From Flavobacterium xueshanense (GTDB lineage Bacteria > Bacteroidota > Bacteroidia > Flavobacteriales > Flavobacteriaceae), in assembly GCF_900112975.1 (NCBI RefSeq), contig NZ_FONQ01000015.1:23444-87443 (forward strand): DNA of 64,000 bases, given 5' to 3'. The position numbers and the translations under genes were made by a program. Below the pieces are notes generated by a model. That model was not told the origin of the DNA. It saw nothing but the letters and a program-made list of their open reading frames with translations, and made no database searches. The number at the start of each line of letters is the position of its first letter. The stretch's first letter is position 1. Positions 47,813 to 56,437 of this stretch are shown in pieces.

Positions 47813-49285
47813 ATGCACATAATAGATTATGCAATCTTTGTTATTTATATGCTGGCTATGTTAGGAGTTGGCGTTTATTTTTTCAACAAAAACAAAACCG
47901 CTGAAGATTTTTATGTAAGTGGCAGAAATATGAGTAGCTGGCACATCGGATTGTCCGTGGTAGCCACAGATGTTGGCGGTGGATTTTCAATTGGTCTGGG
48001 CGGGCTGGGTTTTACGATGGGAATATCAGGATCTTGGATGCTATTCACCGGATTATTAGGTGCTTGGCTCAGTGCCGTTTTCCTTATTCCAAAAGTGAGT
48101 GCCTTAGGCCATAAATACAAGTTTTTCACTTTTCCACAAATATTTAATCATTTTTACAACGCCAAAGTTGCGTTGCTGGCCGGAATTATTTCGGCCGTTG
48201 GATATATTGGATTTACGAGTTCTCAGGTTTTGGCTGGAGCCAAATTAGCTTCGGCAACCATAGCAGGGCTTAATTTACAAACAGCACTGATTGTAATGGG
48301 ACTTATCGCGGTAATTTACACGGCTATTGGAGGATTAAAAGCCGTCATATATACCGACACGATTCAATGGTTAGTTCTAATTGGCGGATTGGTTTTCATA
48401 GGAATTCCAATTGCCTACACCGCCGTTGGAGGTTACGAGGCTATCAAAACTACATTGGCACCCGAATATTTATCGTTGACTAATGTGAAATGGTATCAGA
48501 TTGTAAATTGGTCCATAACCATAATACCCATTTGGTTTGTAGGAATGACTTTATATCAGCGAATTTATGCCAGCAAAGGTGAAAAAGAAGCAAAAAAAGC
48601 ATGGATGATCGCGGGTGTTTTTGAATGGCCCATAATGGCATTTATGGGAGTGATTTTGGGGATGCTCGCTAAAGTGGCCGCCACGAAAGGAATGTTTGCT
48701 GGCATTACTGATGCAGCTTCTATGGACAGCGAGATGGGATTGCCTATTTTATTAGCAACTATACTTCCTGTAGGATTAATGGGCTTGATGCTATCCTCCT
48801 ATTTTTCGGCCATACTTTCGACTGCTGATAGTTGTTTAATGGCAGCATCCGGAAATATTGTTACTGATATTATTGCTAAATTTTCTAAAAAAGAATTGAG
48901 TCATAAAAAAGAGTTGCAACTGTCACAATTGGTCACGCTGATTGTAGGTTTTCTTGCTATTTTAATAGCTTCACAAATGCAAAATGTGCTGGAACTTATG
49001 CTTTATTCCTATGCTTTTATGGTTTCAGGATTGTTTATCCCAGTGATAGGCGCTTTGTTTTGGAAAAAAAGCCATCCGACAGCGGCTTTTTGGAGTATGC
49101 TTTTTGGAGGCGCTACCACAATCCTGCTAATTGTTACGGAGAATAAACTACCCTTAGGAATAAAACTTCCGGAACACTTAGACGCAAACCTCTATGGAAT
49201 AAGTATTTCACTTATTTTATTTGTTACAATATCAATCTATCATTTTAACAAAAAAGAAAGACAAAATGGAATTCAAACAAATTAA
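47813..49285 (+). CDS. Sodium:solute symporter (SSS family)
   Basis: A 490-residue inner-membrane transporter with about 13 helices and the SSS-family signatures ATDVGGGFSIGLGGLGFTMG cut here as the Na+-site loop, GGLKAVIYTDTIQWLVL (the conserved GG-x-KAV-x-TD) and LPVGLMGLMLSSYFSAILST. These proteins couple Na+ to uptake of sugars, amino acids, nucleosides or vitamins; the substrate is not readable from sequence. It opens a five-gene run in which each gene overlaps or nearly touches the next; the neighbours (acetyltransferase, deacylase, two racemases) point to an amino acid or N-acyl amino acid as cargo, which is inference. Confidence 0.93.
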   Translation: MHIIDYAIFVIYMLAMLGVGVYFFNKNKTAEDFYVSGRNMSSWHIGLSVVATDVGGGFSIGLGGLGFTMGISGSWMLFTGLLGAWLSAVFLIPKVSALGHKYKFFTFPQIFNHFYNAKVALLAGIISAVGYIGFTSSQVLAGAKLASATIAGLNLQTALIVMGLIAVIYTAIGGLKAVIYTDTIQWLVLIGGLVFIGIPIAYTAVGGYEAIKTTLAPEYLSLTNVKWYQIVNWSITIIPIWFVGMTLYQRIYASKGEKEAKKAWMIAGVFEWPIMAFMGVILGMLAKVAATKGMFAGITDAASMDSEMGLPILLATILPVGLMGLMLSSYFSAILSTADSCLMAASGNIVTDIIAKFSKKELSHKKELQLSQLVTLIVGFLAILIASQMQNVLELMLYSYAFMVSGLFIPVIGALFWKKSHPTAAFWSMLFGGATTILLIVTENKLPLGIKLPEHLDANLYGISISLILFVTISIYHFNKKERQNGIQTN

Positions 49286-49700
49286 TGCGATTACTGGAGC
49301 AGATACAATTTACACCAATCAAATTGTAGCACTATTCCTTTATACTCATTTAGAACAATATGGCGATACCATTACAGACATTCAAAAATGTATTGATTAT
49401 GTCATGAATCCTGATAAGGGAGGAAATATTATAGTGGGAATCGAGGAACAAAAAATTGTAGGTGTTGTGATCTTAAACAACACGGGAATGAAAGATTTTA
49501 TTCCCGAAAATATTTTGGTATACATTGCCGTAGACAACAGTCAGCGCGGAAAAGGTTTAGGAAAACAATTGATGCAAAAAGCCATATCAATTGCCGAAGG
49601 GAATATTGCACTGCATGTAGAACCAGACAATCCAGCCAAAAAGTTATATGAAAAATTAGGCTTTACGAATAAATATTTGGAAATGCGTCTTATCAAATAG
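49266..49700 (+). CDS. GNAT family N-acetyltransferase
   Basis: A 144-residue acetyltransferase with the acetyl-CoA binding motif A, VDNSQRGKGLGKQLMQKA (about residues 81-99, R/Q-x-x-G-x-G/A), and a C-terminal PAKKLYEKLGFTNKY typical of GNAT proteins that act on amino groups. ATG 49266 is preferred (MEFKQINAIT) because it gives a canonical GNAT start; a longer frame from 49221 lies inside the symporter gene. It overlaps the symporter by 20 bp, so translation is coupled. Could acetylate the amino acid handled by this operon. Confidence 0.9.
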   Translation: MEFKQINAITGADTIYTNQIVALFLYTHLEQYGDTITDIQKCIDYVMNPDKGGNIIVGIEEQKIVGVVILNNTGMKDFIPENILVYIAVDNSQRGKGLGKQLMQKAISIAEGNIALHVEPDNPAKKLYEKLGFTNKYLEMRLIK

Positions 49701-49706
49701 TCCAAA

Positions 49707-50861
49707 ATGGAAAAATCAAACCAGTATATCGATTCACTTGTGCGGTTGCGAAAGGAATTACACAAACACCCTGAGGTTTCAGGAACAGAAATTCAAACCG
49801 CTAAACGCGTCATTTCATTTCTCGAAAATTATCCTCCTGATGAATTGATTACCGGAATAGGAACAACGGGCATAATCGCAATTTATAAAGGTACAAAAAC
49901 CGGAAAAACAGTATTATTCCGGTGTGAACTGGATGCTTTGCCAATTGAAGAGAGCAATACTTATGAACATCGTTCCATCATTAATGGCGTTTCACATAAA
50001 TGCGGACACGATGGCCACATGGCCATTCTTTGCGGTTTAGCTGCCGAATTACATCATAAAAAACCGGAATCAGGAACTGTAATTTTGCTATTTCAACCAG
50101 CCGAAGAAGATGGCAGTGGTGCTCAAAAAGTATTGTTAGATCACAAATTTACTTTATTGCAACCCGATTACGTATTTGCGCTGCACAATTTACCTGGATT
50201 TCCAATACATCAAATTGTAGTGAAAAACGAAACTTTTACCTGCGCCGTAAACAGCATTATTATAAAATTAAAAGGCAAAACCGCCCATGCAGGTGAACCC
50301 GAAAAAGGAATAAACCCTGCCTTAGCAATAGCCACTATTATAAATCAATTCAACGCAAATATTCAAACCGACAGTACTAAAGAAAATTATTGCCTGATTA
50401 CCCCTATTTATGCCAAAATAGGAAGTAAAGCCTATGGCGTAGCTGCTGGTGATGGAGAAATTCATTTTACAGTGCGAAGCGACAGCAATTTGCAGATGAG
50501 AAAAATTGAATTGACGTTAGAAAAGATAGCAAAATCAATCGCAAAAGCGCATCATCTGAAGTGTAAAACCAGATGGGCGCAAAGTTTTCAAGCCAATGAG
50601 AATGATAAAACGGCTGTAGCAATTATCAGAAAGGCCGCAAAAGTTACTGATTTTACATTATTCGAAAAAGAAAAACCATTTACGTGGGGTGAAGATTTTG
50701 GCTTATTTACACAACACTATCCTGGCGCAATGTTTGGAATAGGAGCAGGAATAAACACACCTGCTTTACACAATCCTGATTATGATTTCCCGGATGAAAT
50801 TATAGCAACTGGAGTAGCTGTTTTTCATGAAATCAGTAAACAAATTACAAATGCACACTAA
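49707..50861 (+). CDS. M20 family amidohydrolase (N-acyl-amino acid deacylase type)
   Basis: A 384-residue metallohydrolase of peptidase family M20, hippurate-hydrolase/AbgA-like branch. Metal-binding and catalytic residues are visible: HKCGHDGHMAIL (first metal His and Asp), QPAEEDGSGA (catalytic Glu and metal Glu), VFALHNLPG, and the dimerisation loop AHAGEPEKGINPALA; GIGAGINTPALHNPDYDFPD carries the last His. These enzymes hydrolyse N-acyl amino acids such as hippurate. It follows the acetyltransferase by 6 bp and overlaps the next racemase by 11 bp. Confidence 0.9.
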   Translation: MEKSNQYIDSLVRLRKELHKHPEVSGTEIQTAKRVISFLENYPPDELITGIGTTGIIAIYKGTKTGKTVLFRCELDALPIEESNTYEHRSIINGVSHKCGHDGHMAILCGLAAELHHKKPESGTVILLFQPAEEDGSGAQKVLLDHKFTLLQPDYVFALHNLPGFPIHQIVVKNETFTCAVNSIIIKLKGKTAHAGEPEKGINPALAIATIINQFNANIQTDSTKENYCLITPIYAKIGSKAYGVAAGDGEIHFTVRSDSNLQMRKIELTLEKIAKSIAKAHHLKCKTRWAQSFQANENDKTAVAIIRKAAKVTDFTLFEKEKPFTWGEDFGLFTQHYPGAMFGIGAGINTPALHNPDYDFPDEIIATGVAVFHEISKQITNAH

Positions 50862-52002
50862 TTCACTCATAGAGCTTGATCGCTCTGCATATCAAAACAA
50901 CATCGGTTTTCTAAAAAAAACCTTTGGAAAAAAAGTTATTATTTCCAGTGTAGTAAAAGGAAATGCTTATGGTCATGGGGTACAGGAATTTGTGTCTATG
51001 GCTTTTGAATGTGGCGTAAAGCATTTTTCTGTTTTTGATGTTCAGGAAGCTAAAGTTGTAAAAACTACTTTAACTAATAAGGCGACAATTATGGTAATGG
51101 GACTTGTACAAGATGAAGATCTGGAATGGGTAATCCAAAATGACGTCGAATTTTTTGTTTTTGATAAAAGCCGACTTACTAATGCTATGAAAGTAGCCAA
51201 AAAACTCGATAGAAAAGCAATTCTGCATATTGAAGTAGAAACCGGAATGAACAGAACCGGTTTTGACAAAAAGGAACTGAATGCTGTGATTACTTATTTA
51301 AAAAAAGAAGAACAGCATCTCACTTTCAAAGGACTTTGTACTCATTATGCGGGCGCCGAAAGTATCGCTAATTATTATAGAGTAGATCAACAAATTAAGA
51401 AGTTCGAAGAAATATATGCCTTTTTTTGTAAAAATAATCTAAAGCCACAAATCAGACATTCCGCTTGCTCTGCGGCATCAATAATGTTTCCGCAAACGCG
51501 AATGGATATGGTGCGCATCGGAATTATGCAATATGGATTGTGGCCCAGTCCAGAAGTATTTGTAACGTACCTTAATTCTAAAAAGAATAAAACAGATCCA
51601 TTACAACGCGTTATCACCTGGAAAAGTGCTATAATGAGCGTTAAAAAAGTAAATAGTGGTGAATTTATAGGATATGGAACCAGTTTTATGGCTAAAAGAA
51701 AAATGACAATTGCTACTATTCCCATTGGCTATTGCCACGGATACAGTCGTTCACTTAGCAATCAAGGCCGTGTGCTTATCCATGGACAACGCTGCGTTGT
51801 TGTGGGCTCCGTGAATATGAATATGATGACCGTCGACATTACTGATCTCGAGATGGCAAAAAAAGAGGATGAAGTGGTCCTCATAGGCACTCAGAAAGAG
51901 TTATCGATTTCTGTTGCTTCATTTAGTGATTTTAGCGATCAGCTCAATTATGAATTATTAACTCGGATTTCTAAAGCAATTCCACGTAAAATTATAAAAT
52001 AA
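50851..52002 (+). CDS. Alanine racemase-like PLP enzyme, divergent active site
   Basis: A 383-residue fold-type III PLP enzyme, from ATG 50851 (MHTNSLIELDRSAY), which overlaps the M20 stop by 11 bp. The PLP lysine K36 (VVKGNAYGHG), the Arg of MNRTGF (R135) and the catalytic Tyr275 (GYGTSF) of alanine racemase are kept. But the residue normally carbamylated (Lys129 in Geobacillus Alr) is Glu128 here (HIEVETGMNR), the NSAA segment reads ACSAA, and the substrate-site Met-Asp is Met323-Asn324 (NMNMMTVD). GY-x-x-GY-x-R is present as GYCHGYSR. A plain alanine racemase would keep these, so it may act on another amino acid. Cytoplasmic. Confidence 0.85.
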   Translation: MHTNSLIELDRSAYQNNIGFLKKTFGKKVIISSVVKGNAYGHGVQEFVSMAFECGVKHFSVFDVQEAKVVKTTLTNKATIMVMGLVQDEDLEWVIQNDVEFFVFDKSRLTNAMKVAKKLDRKAILHIEVETGMNRTGFDKKELNAVITYLKKEEQHLTFKGLCTHYAGAESIANYYRVDQQIKKFEEIYAFFCKNNLKPQIRHSACSAASIMFPQTRMDMVRIGIMQYGLWPSPEVFVTYLNSKKNKTDPLQRVITWKSAIMSVKKVNSGEFIGYGTSFMAKRKMTIATIPIGYCHGYSRSLSNQGRVLIHGQRCVVVGSVNMNMMTVDITDLEMAKKEDEVVLIGTQKELSISVASFSDFSDQLNYELLTRISKAIPRKIIK

Positions 52003-53075
52003 TGGCCTTTATAAAATTATACCGCAAAAAATTACAGGAAAATTATCATTTTTTAGACCACATATTTAAATCCAGAAATATTCAGTGGGGAGTAGTGTCA
52101 AAACTCTTATGTGGAAATAAAATTTATCTTAAAGAAATTATCGCTTTAGGAGTACGTGAAATTCATGATTCCAGAGTAAGTAATTTAAAAAAAATTAAGG
52201 GACTGGATCCGGAAATTCAAACCGTTTATATAAAACCACCAGCAAAACGAAGTATTGAAAGCATTGTTAAGTATGCCGATATCAGTTTTAATACTGAAAT
52301 CTACACCATACAATTACTTTCCGATGAAGCAGTGAAGCAAAATAAGACGCACAAAATCATAATCATGATTGAAATGGGTGATCTTCGTGAGGGTGTTATG
52401 GGAGAAGAATTAATAGCCTTTTATGGTACTATTTTAAAAATGCCGAATATCGAAATCTCTGGAATTGGTACCAATTTTAATTGCCTCAGCGGTGTAATGC
52501 CAACACAGGATAAACTGATTCAATTGAGTTTATACAAACAATTAATCGAAGCTAAATTCAACATCAGTATTCCCTTCGTATCGGGAGGAACTTCTGTTAC
52601 GGTACCGTTACTACTCAAAAATGCCCGACCAATGGCAGTGAATCATTTCCGAATAGGAGAAGCGCTCTTCTTCGGGAAAGATTTGTTCACCGGAAATACC
52701 ATTGAAGGAATGCACCATGATGTTTTCAAATTGTATGCTGAAATCATCGAAATTACTGAAAAACCAAATACACCAACAGGTGAATTAGGCGAGAATGTAG
52801 CAGGAAATTCCTTTTCAATGAATCAGGTTACTGATTTGGGAATTACTTCACTCAGAGCCATTCTAGATATTGGATTATTGGACATGCAACCCCAATACAT
52901 CGAATCTGACGACGAAGATATTACAATTGTGGACGCCAGTTCTGACATGCTGGTAATAGATATTTCAAATTCTAAAAAAACCTATAAAATTGGAGATTTA
53001 GTTGCTTTTAAAATAAGATATATGGGTGCATTGTATCTTTTAAATTCCGACTATATCGAAAAAATAATCGAATAA
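52002..53075 (+). CDS. Ornithine/alanine racemase family PLP enzyme
   Basis: A 357-residue fold-type III PLP protein of the ornithine-racemase branch, which lacks the second Alr domain. The PLP lysine is in WGVVSKLLCGNKIYLKE, followed by GVREIHDSRVSNLKKIKG, the branch signature (DSR-x-xNL), and PFVSGGTSVTVPLL and AVNHFRIGEALFFGKD late in the chain. Known members interconvert L- and D-ornithine or alanine. Its ATG overlaps the stop of the previous racemase by one base. It ends the five-gene operon; the terminator hairpin covers its stop codon. Confidence 0.85.
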   Translation: MAFIKLYRKKLQENYHFLDHIFKSRNIQWGVVSKLLCGNKIYLKEIIALGVREIHDSRVSNLKKIKGLDPEIQTVYIKPPAKRSIESIVKYADISFNTEIYTIQLLSDEAVKQNKTHKIIIMIEMGDLREGVMGEELIAFYGTILKMPNIEISGIGTNFNCLSGVMPTQDKLIQLSLYKQLIEAKFNISIPFVSGGTSVTVPLLLKNARPMAVNHFRIGEALFFGKDLFTGNTIEGMHHDVFKLYAEIIEITEKPNTPTGELGENVAGNSFSMNQVTDLGITSLRAILDIGLLDMQPQYIESDDEDITIVDASSDMLVIDISNSKKTYKIGDLVAFKIRYMGALYLLNSDYIEKIIE

Positions 53076-53096
53076 AAAGGCCTATCTAGCCTTTTT
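53074..53096. terminator. Bidirectional terminator inside both gene ends
   Basis: AAAAAGGC (53074-53081) pairs with GCCTTTTT (53089-53096) around a 7-base loop. It overlaps the racemase stop and encodes the last residues and stop of dsbD on the other strand. Confidence 0.75.
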
Positions 53097-55115
53097 AAAT
53101 CGATCAATTCCCTCTCTCAACCATCCTTTATAAGCATTGATATCTGAATTATAACTTTCTGGTTTATCAGATAACATGTTTTCTTCGGTATCCAAAACAA
53201 TGTAATACGGTTGCGCATTGGCTTTGTATCTTGTAATTTGAAAATCACTCCATTTATTCCCCACACTTACAATTTCTTTACCCGTTTCTTTAGATACATA
53301 TTGCTCGCTTTTTGGCAATTCTCTTTTATCATCAACATATAAAGAGATCAACACCACTTCATCTTGTAATATTTTTAAAATCGCAGGATCAGACCAAACA
53401 TAATCTTCCATTTTTCTGCAATTTACACAAGCATATCCTGTGAAATCAAGTAAAATGGGTTTATTTACTGATTTAGCATAAGCCAATCCTTTTTCATAAT
53501 CTTCAAAAGCTATAAGATCATGCGGTCCTAAATGTGCGCCGTCCGGCAAAATTAGAGCTGATGCATTAGTACCACCTTTAGAGTTTCCCACTCCGTATGG
53601 ACTTTCGCTATAGGTCATTGGCGGCGGGAAACCAGAAATTAATTTTAAAGGTGCTCCCCAAATTCCTGGAATTAAATAGATGGTAAAGGCCAAAACTACT
53701 AATCCAAAAGACAATCTTCCCACTGAAATATGATTCATGGGGCTATCATGCGGAAGCGTAATTTTTCCGAATAAATAAAATGCCAATGTTCCAAAAATAG
53801 CAATCCAAATCGCTAAGAAAACTTCTCTTTCCAAGAAATGCAACTGCAGTACCAAATCGGCATTCGATAAAAATTTGAATGCCAAAGCCAATTCTAAAAA
53901 TCCTAAAACTACTTTAACGGTATTCAACCATCCACCGGATTTTGGCAGTGAATTCAACCAACCTGGGAACATCGCAAACAACATAAAAGGTAAAGCTAAG
54001 GCCAATGAAAATCCGAACATTCCGATAATTGGTGCAATACCGCCTTTAGAAGCTGCTTCAACCAAAAGTGTTCCTACTATGGGTCCTGTGCAAGAAAAAG
54101 ATACAATCGCTAATGCCAACGCCATGAATAAAATTCCAATTATTCCGCCTCTGTCGGCTTGATTATCTACTTTATTAGCCCATGAATTAGGCAACATAAT
54201 TTCAAAAGCTCCTAAAAATGAGGCAGCAAATGTGACCAATAAAATAAAAAATATAATATTAAACCAAACATTTGTCGACAACGCATTCAGTGCATCGGCA
54301 CCAAAAATCCAGGTCACCAAAAAGCCTAAAACTACATAAATGAATATAATGGCAATTCCATAAATAATGGCGTTCCTAATTCCTTTTGCTTTTGTTTTAC
54401 TTTGTTTCGTAAAAAAACTTACCGTCATAGGAATCATCGGGAAGACACAAGGAGTAAGCAACGCGGCAAATCCAGAAAGAAAAGCAATGAAGAAAATAGA
54501 CCATAAACCTCTTTGTTTTGAAGATTTAGAATCTAATACAGGAACTTTTTCAGGAGTAACACTTTGTGCTTTATTTACATCTGTATTTACAACTGCAGTA
54601 TCAACTTTAGCCGAATCTATAGTAGTTAAATCGGTTGCTAAAGTAGCTACTTCTGCTGTTTTTGAACCCTCAGGAATGGTAAACGAAAAATTATTCTCGA
54701 TATTGATGCACGCTTCTTTACAAACTTGATAATTAAAGTTGACTTCAATTTTCGTGATTTTCGGATTTGTAATCGAAATCTCCTGCTGAATTTGAGCTTT
54801 TTTCTCAAAGTACGTTTCGTTCACTTCAAAAATATCATTGAAAGCAGTCGTGGTTTTGCTTTCTTTAGCTTTGCCCACTAAATTAAAATTTCCTTTTTGA
54901 TTTTTAAAACTAATTTCCAAAGGCAAAGAGCCGCCTTCAGCCGTAAATTGGGAATACAGATGCCAATCTTTTTCTATAATAGCATCAAAAGTTAGGATGT
55001 AATTAGTTTCTGATTTTTTTTCTATTTTGGTCGTCCATTTTGCAGGATCAAGAATTTGAGCGTCACCATTGGCAAAAGCCAAAAAAGCAATAAGTATAAA
55101 TAGTAGTTTCTTCAT
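53082..55115 (-). CDS. dsbD: Thiol:disulfide interchange protein DsbD
   Basis: A 677-residue protein with a signal peptide (MKKLLFILIAFLAFANGDAQ). The N-terminal DsbD-alpha domain ends near residue 150 and has a Cys pair in YQVCKEACIN. A membrane CcdA-like domain follows (about 205-490) with its two cysteines in LTPCVFPMIPM and VSFSCTGPIVG. The C-terminal thioredoxin domain carries the active site YACVNCRKMED. It moves electrons from cytoplasmic thioredoxin to the periplasm, for disulfide isomerases or cytochrome c maturation. It is last in a three-gene operon with tilS 2 bp upstream. Confidence 0.95.
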   Translation of the reverse strand: MKKLLFILIAFLAFANGDAQILDPAKWTTKIEKKSETNYILTFDAIIEKDWHLYSQFTAEGGSLPLEISFKNQKGNFNLVGKAKESKTTTAFNDIFEVNETYFEKKAQIQQEISITNPKITKIEVNFNYQVCKEACINIENNFSFTIPEGSKTAEVATLATDLTTIDSAKVDTAVVNTDVNKAQSVTPEKVPVLDSKSSKQRGLWSIFFIAFLSGFAALLTPCVFPMIPMTVSFFTKQSKTKAKGIRNAIIYGIAIIFIYVVLGFLVTWIFGADALNALSTNVWFNIIFFILLVTFAASFLGAFEIMLPNSWANKVDNQADRGGIIGILFMALALAIVSFSCTGPIVGTLLVEAASKGGIAPIIGMFGFSLALALPFMLFAMFPGWLNSLPKSGGWLNTVKVVLGFLELALAFKFLSNADLVLQLHFLEREVFLAIWIAIFGTLAFYLFGKITLPHDSPMNHISVGRLSFGLVVLAFTIYLIPGIWGAPLKLISGFPPPMTYSESPYGVGNSKGGTNASALILPDGAHLGPHDLIAFEDYEKGLAYAKSVNKPILLDFTGYACVNCRKMEDYVWSDPAILKILQDEVVLISLYVDDKRELPKSEQYVSKETGKEIVSVGNKWSDFQITRYKANAQPYYIVLDTEENMLSDKPESYNSDINAYKGWLREGIDRFKKAR

Positions 55116-55117
55116 TA

Positions 55118-56431
55118 TTATAATTGTATTTTAAGTATATTTTTTGTTGTGTCATCTATTCTAAAACGTTCATCCTGACGCAGACCAATAATCCAAACAA
55201 TTTCATCATCCGAACTCAAAAGCCACAAGTTTTCTTTTTCTATCAATGATAATTTTTCATCTTTAAAAAGCTTACTCACTTTCTTCGATTTACCATTCAT
55301 ACCAAAAGGTTGAAAACTGTCGCCCTCGTTCCAATGGCGCAAAACTAAAGGAAATTGCAATTTATCAGCATCCACAAAGATAGCTTTATTTGAAACGTTA
55401 TTAATGTCAGCTACTTTACAAAATGAAAGATTTAAGGGAATCTTAACTTCTTTTTGATCTTCAGCAATAAAATATTCCTCCTTTTCATTTACGAAATTTA
55501 TCGGACTTAGGATTAGAGAATCTCTATCTTTTAACAATCGAAATTCATGAGAATATACGTATTTTCCAGATTGGCTTTCGACCAAATCATAAATATCATC
55601 CCATGCCGAAAATTCAAATTCTTTTAACCATTGATATAAATATGATTTATAATTGGGTAATTTTTTTAATTTTATTAAATCAAAATAAATAGTATCCTCC
55701 TCTTGTTTTGCAACTTGCTGATAAATCATGATGGAAGCATCTTCAACCATAACTTGCGCTTCCTGCAAATACGTTTGTGTTTTGTTAAACGAGGAAAGGA
55801 AATGTGGATTTAATTCTTTTAACATTGGAACCAGATGATGGCGAATTTTATTGCGAAGGTATTTATCCGATGCATTACTGCTGTCTTCGCGCCATTGAAT
55901 GCTATTTAATCCGGCATATTCTTCCATTTCGTCTTGGCTAAATGCCAAAAGTGGACGTATCACTTTTTCGTTTTGTTCTGCAATCCCTGTCAAACCTTCT
56001 AATCCAGTTCCTCGACTGAAGTTGATTAGGAATGTTTCCAGATTATCATCGGCATGATGTGCCGTAAGAATATAGTCGAATTTTTCGGTTTCCAATAACT
56101 CATAAAACCAATTATACCGCAACTCTCGGGCTGCAACTTGGGTCGAAAGTTTATAATCTTCAGCAAAAGCTTTAGTGTCAAATTGAGTTATAAACACGGG
56201 GATTTCATGTGCCGTGGCATACTCGTGAACAAAATTTTGATCTTCAAAACTTTCCATTCCACGCAATTGGAAATTGCAATGTGCAATTCCTATTTTATAA
56301 TCCAATTGCCTAAACAGATGCACCATAACCATACTGTCTTTGCCTCCGCTTGTGGCAAGAAGGATTTTTTTTCCGTTCAAGAACTGGAAATTACGGAGAA
56401 GATGGTTTTTGAATTTCTGTAACATATTCAA
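55118..56431 (-). CDS. tilS: tRNA(Ile)-lysidine synthetase
   Basis: A 437-residue N-type ATP pyrophosphatase that attaches lysine to C34 of tRNA-Ile(CAU), turning it from AUG to AUA reading. The PP-loop SGGKDS is at 28-33, followed by the LTAHHADDNLETFLIN and GTGLEGLTGI motifs of TilS, and a C-terminal RHWNEGDSFQPFGMNGKSKKVSKLF region. Length is right. The gene is essential in most bacteria. Gaps of 6 bp to pabB and 2 bp to dsbD show a single operon. Confidence 0.95.
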   Translation of the reverse strand: MNMLQKFKNHLLRNFQFLNGKKILLATSGGKDSMVMVHLFRQLDYKIGIAHCNFQLRGMESFEDQNFVHEYATAHEIPVFITQFDTKAFAEDYKLSTQVAARELRYNWFYELLETEKFDYILTAHHADDNLETFLINFSRGTGLEGLTGIAEQNEKVIRPLLAFSQDEMEEYAGLNSIQWREDSSNASDKYLRNKIRHHLVPMLKELNPHFLSSFNKTQTYLQEAQVMVEDASIMIYQQVAKQEEDTIYFDLIKLKKLPNYKSYLYQWLKEFEFSAWDDIYDLVESQSGKYVYSHEFRLLKDRDSLILSPINFVNEKEEYFIAEDQKEVKIPLNLSFCKVADINNVSNKAIFVDADKLQFPLVLRHWNEGDSFQPFGMNGKSKKVSKLFKDEKLSLIEKENLWLLSSDDEIVWIIGLRQDERFRIDDTTKNILKIQL

Positions 56432-56437
56432 ATTTAA

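Noticed and set aside
50827..50850. Upstream extension of the Alr-like gene
   Set aside because: The added residues MKSVNKLQ are not part of the fold. ATG 50851 gives the usual start with an 11-bp overlap.
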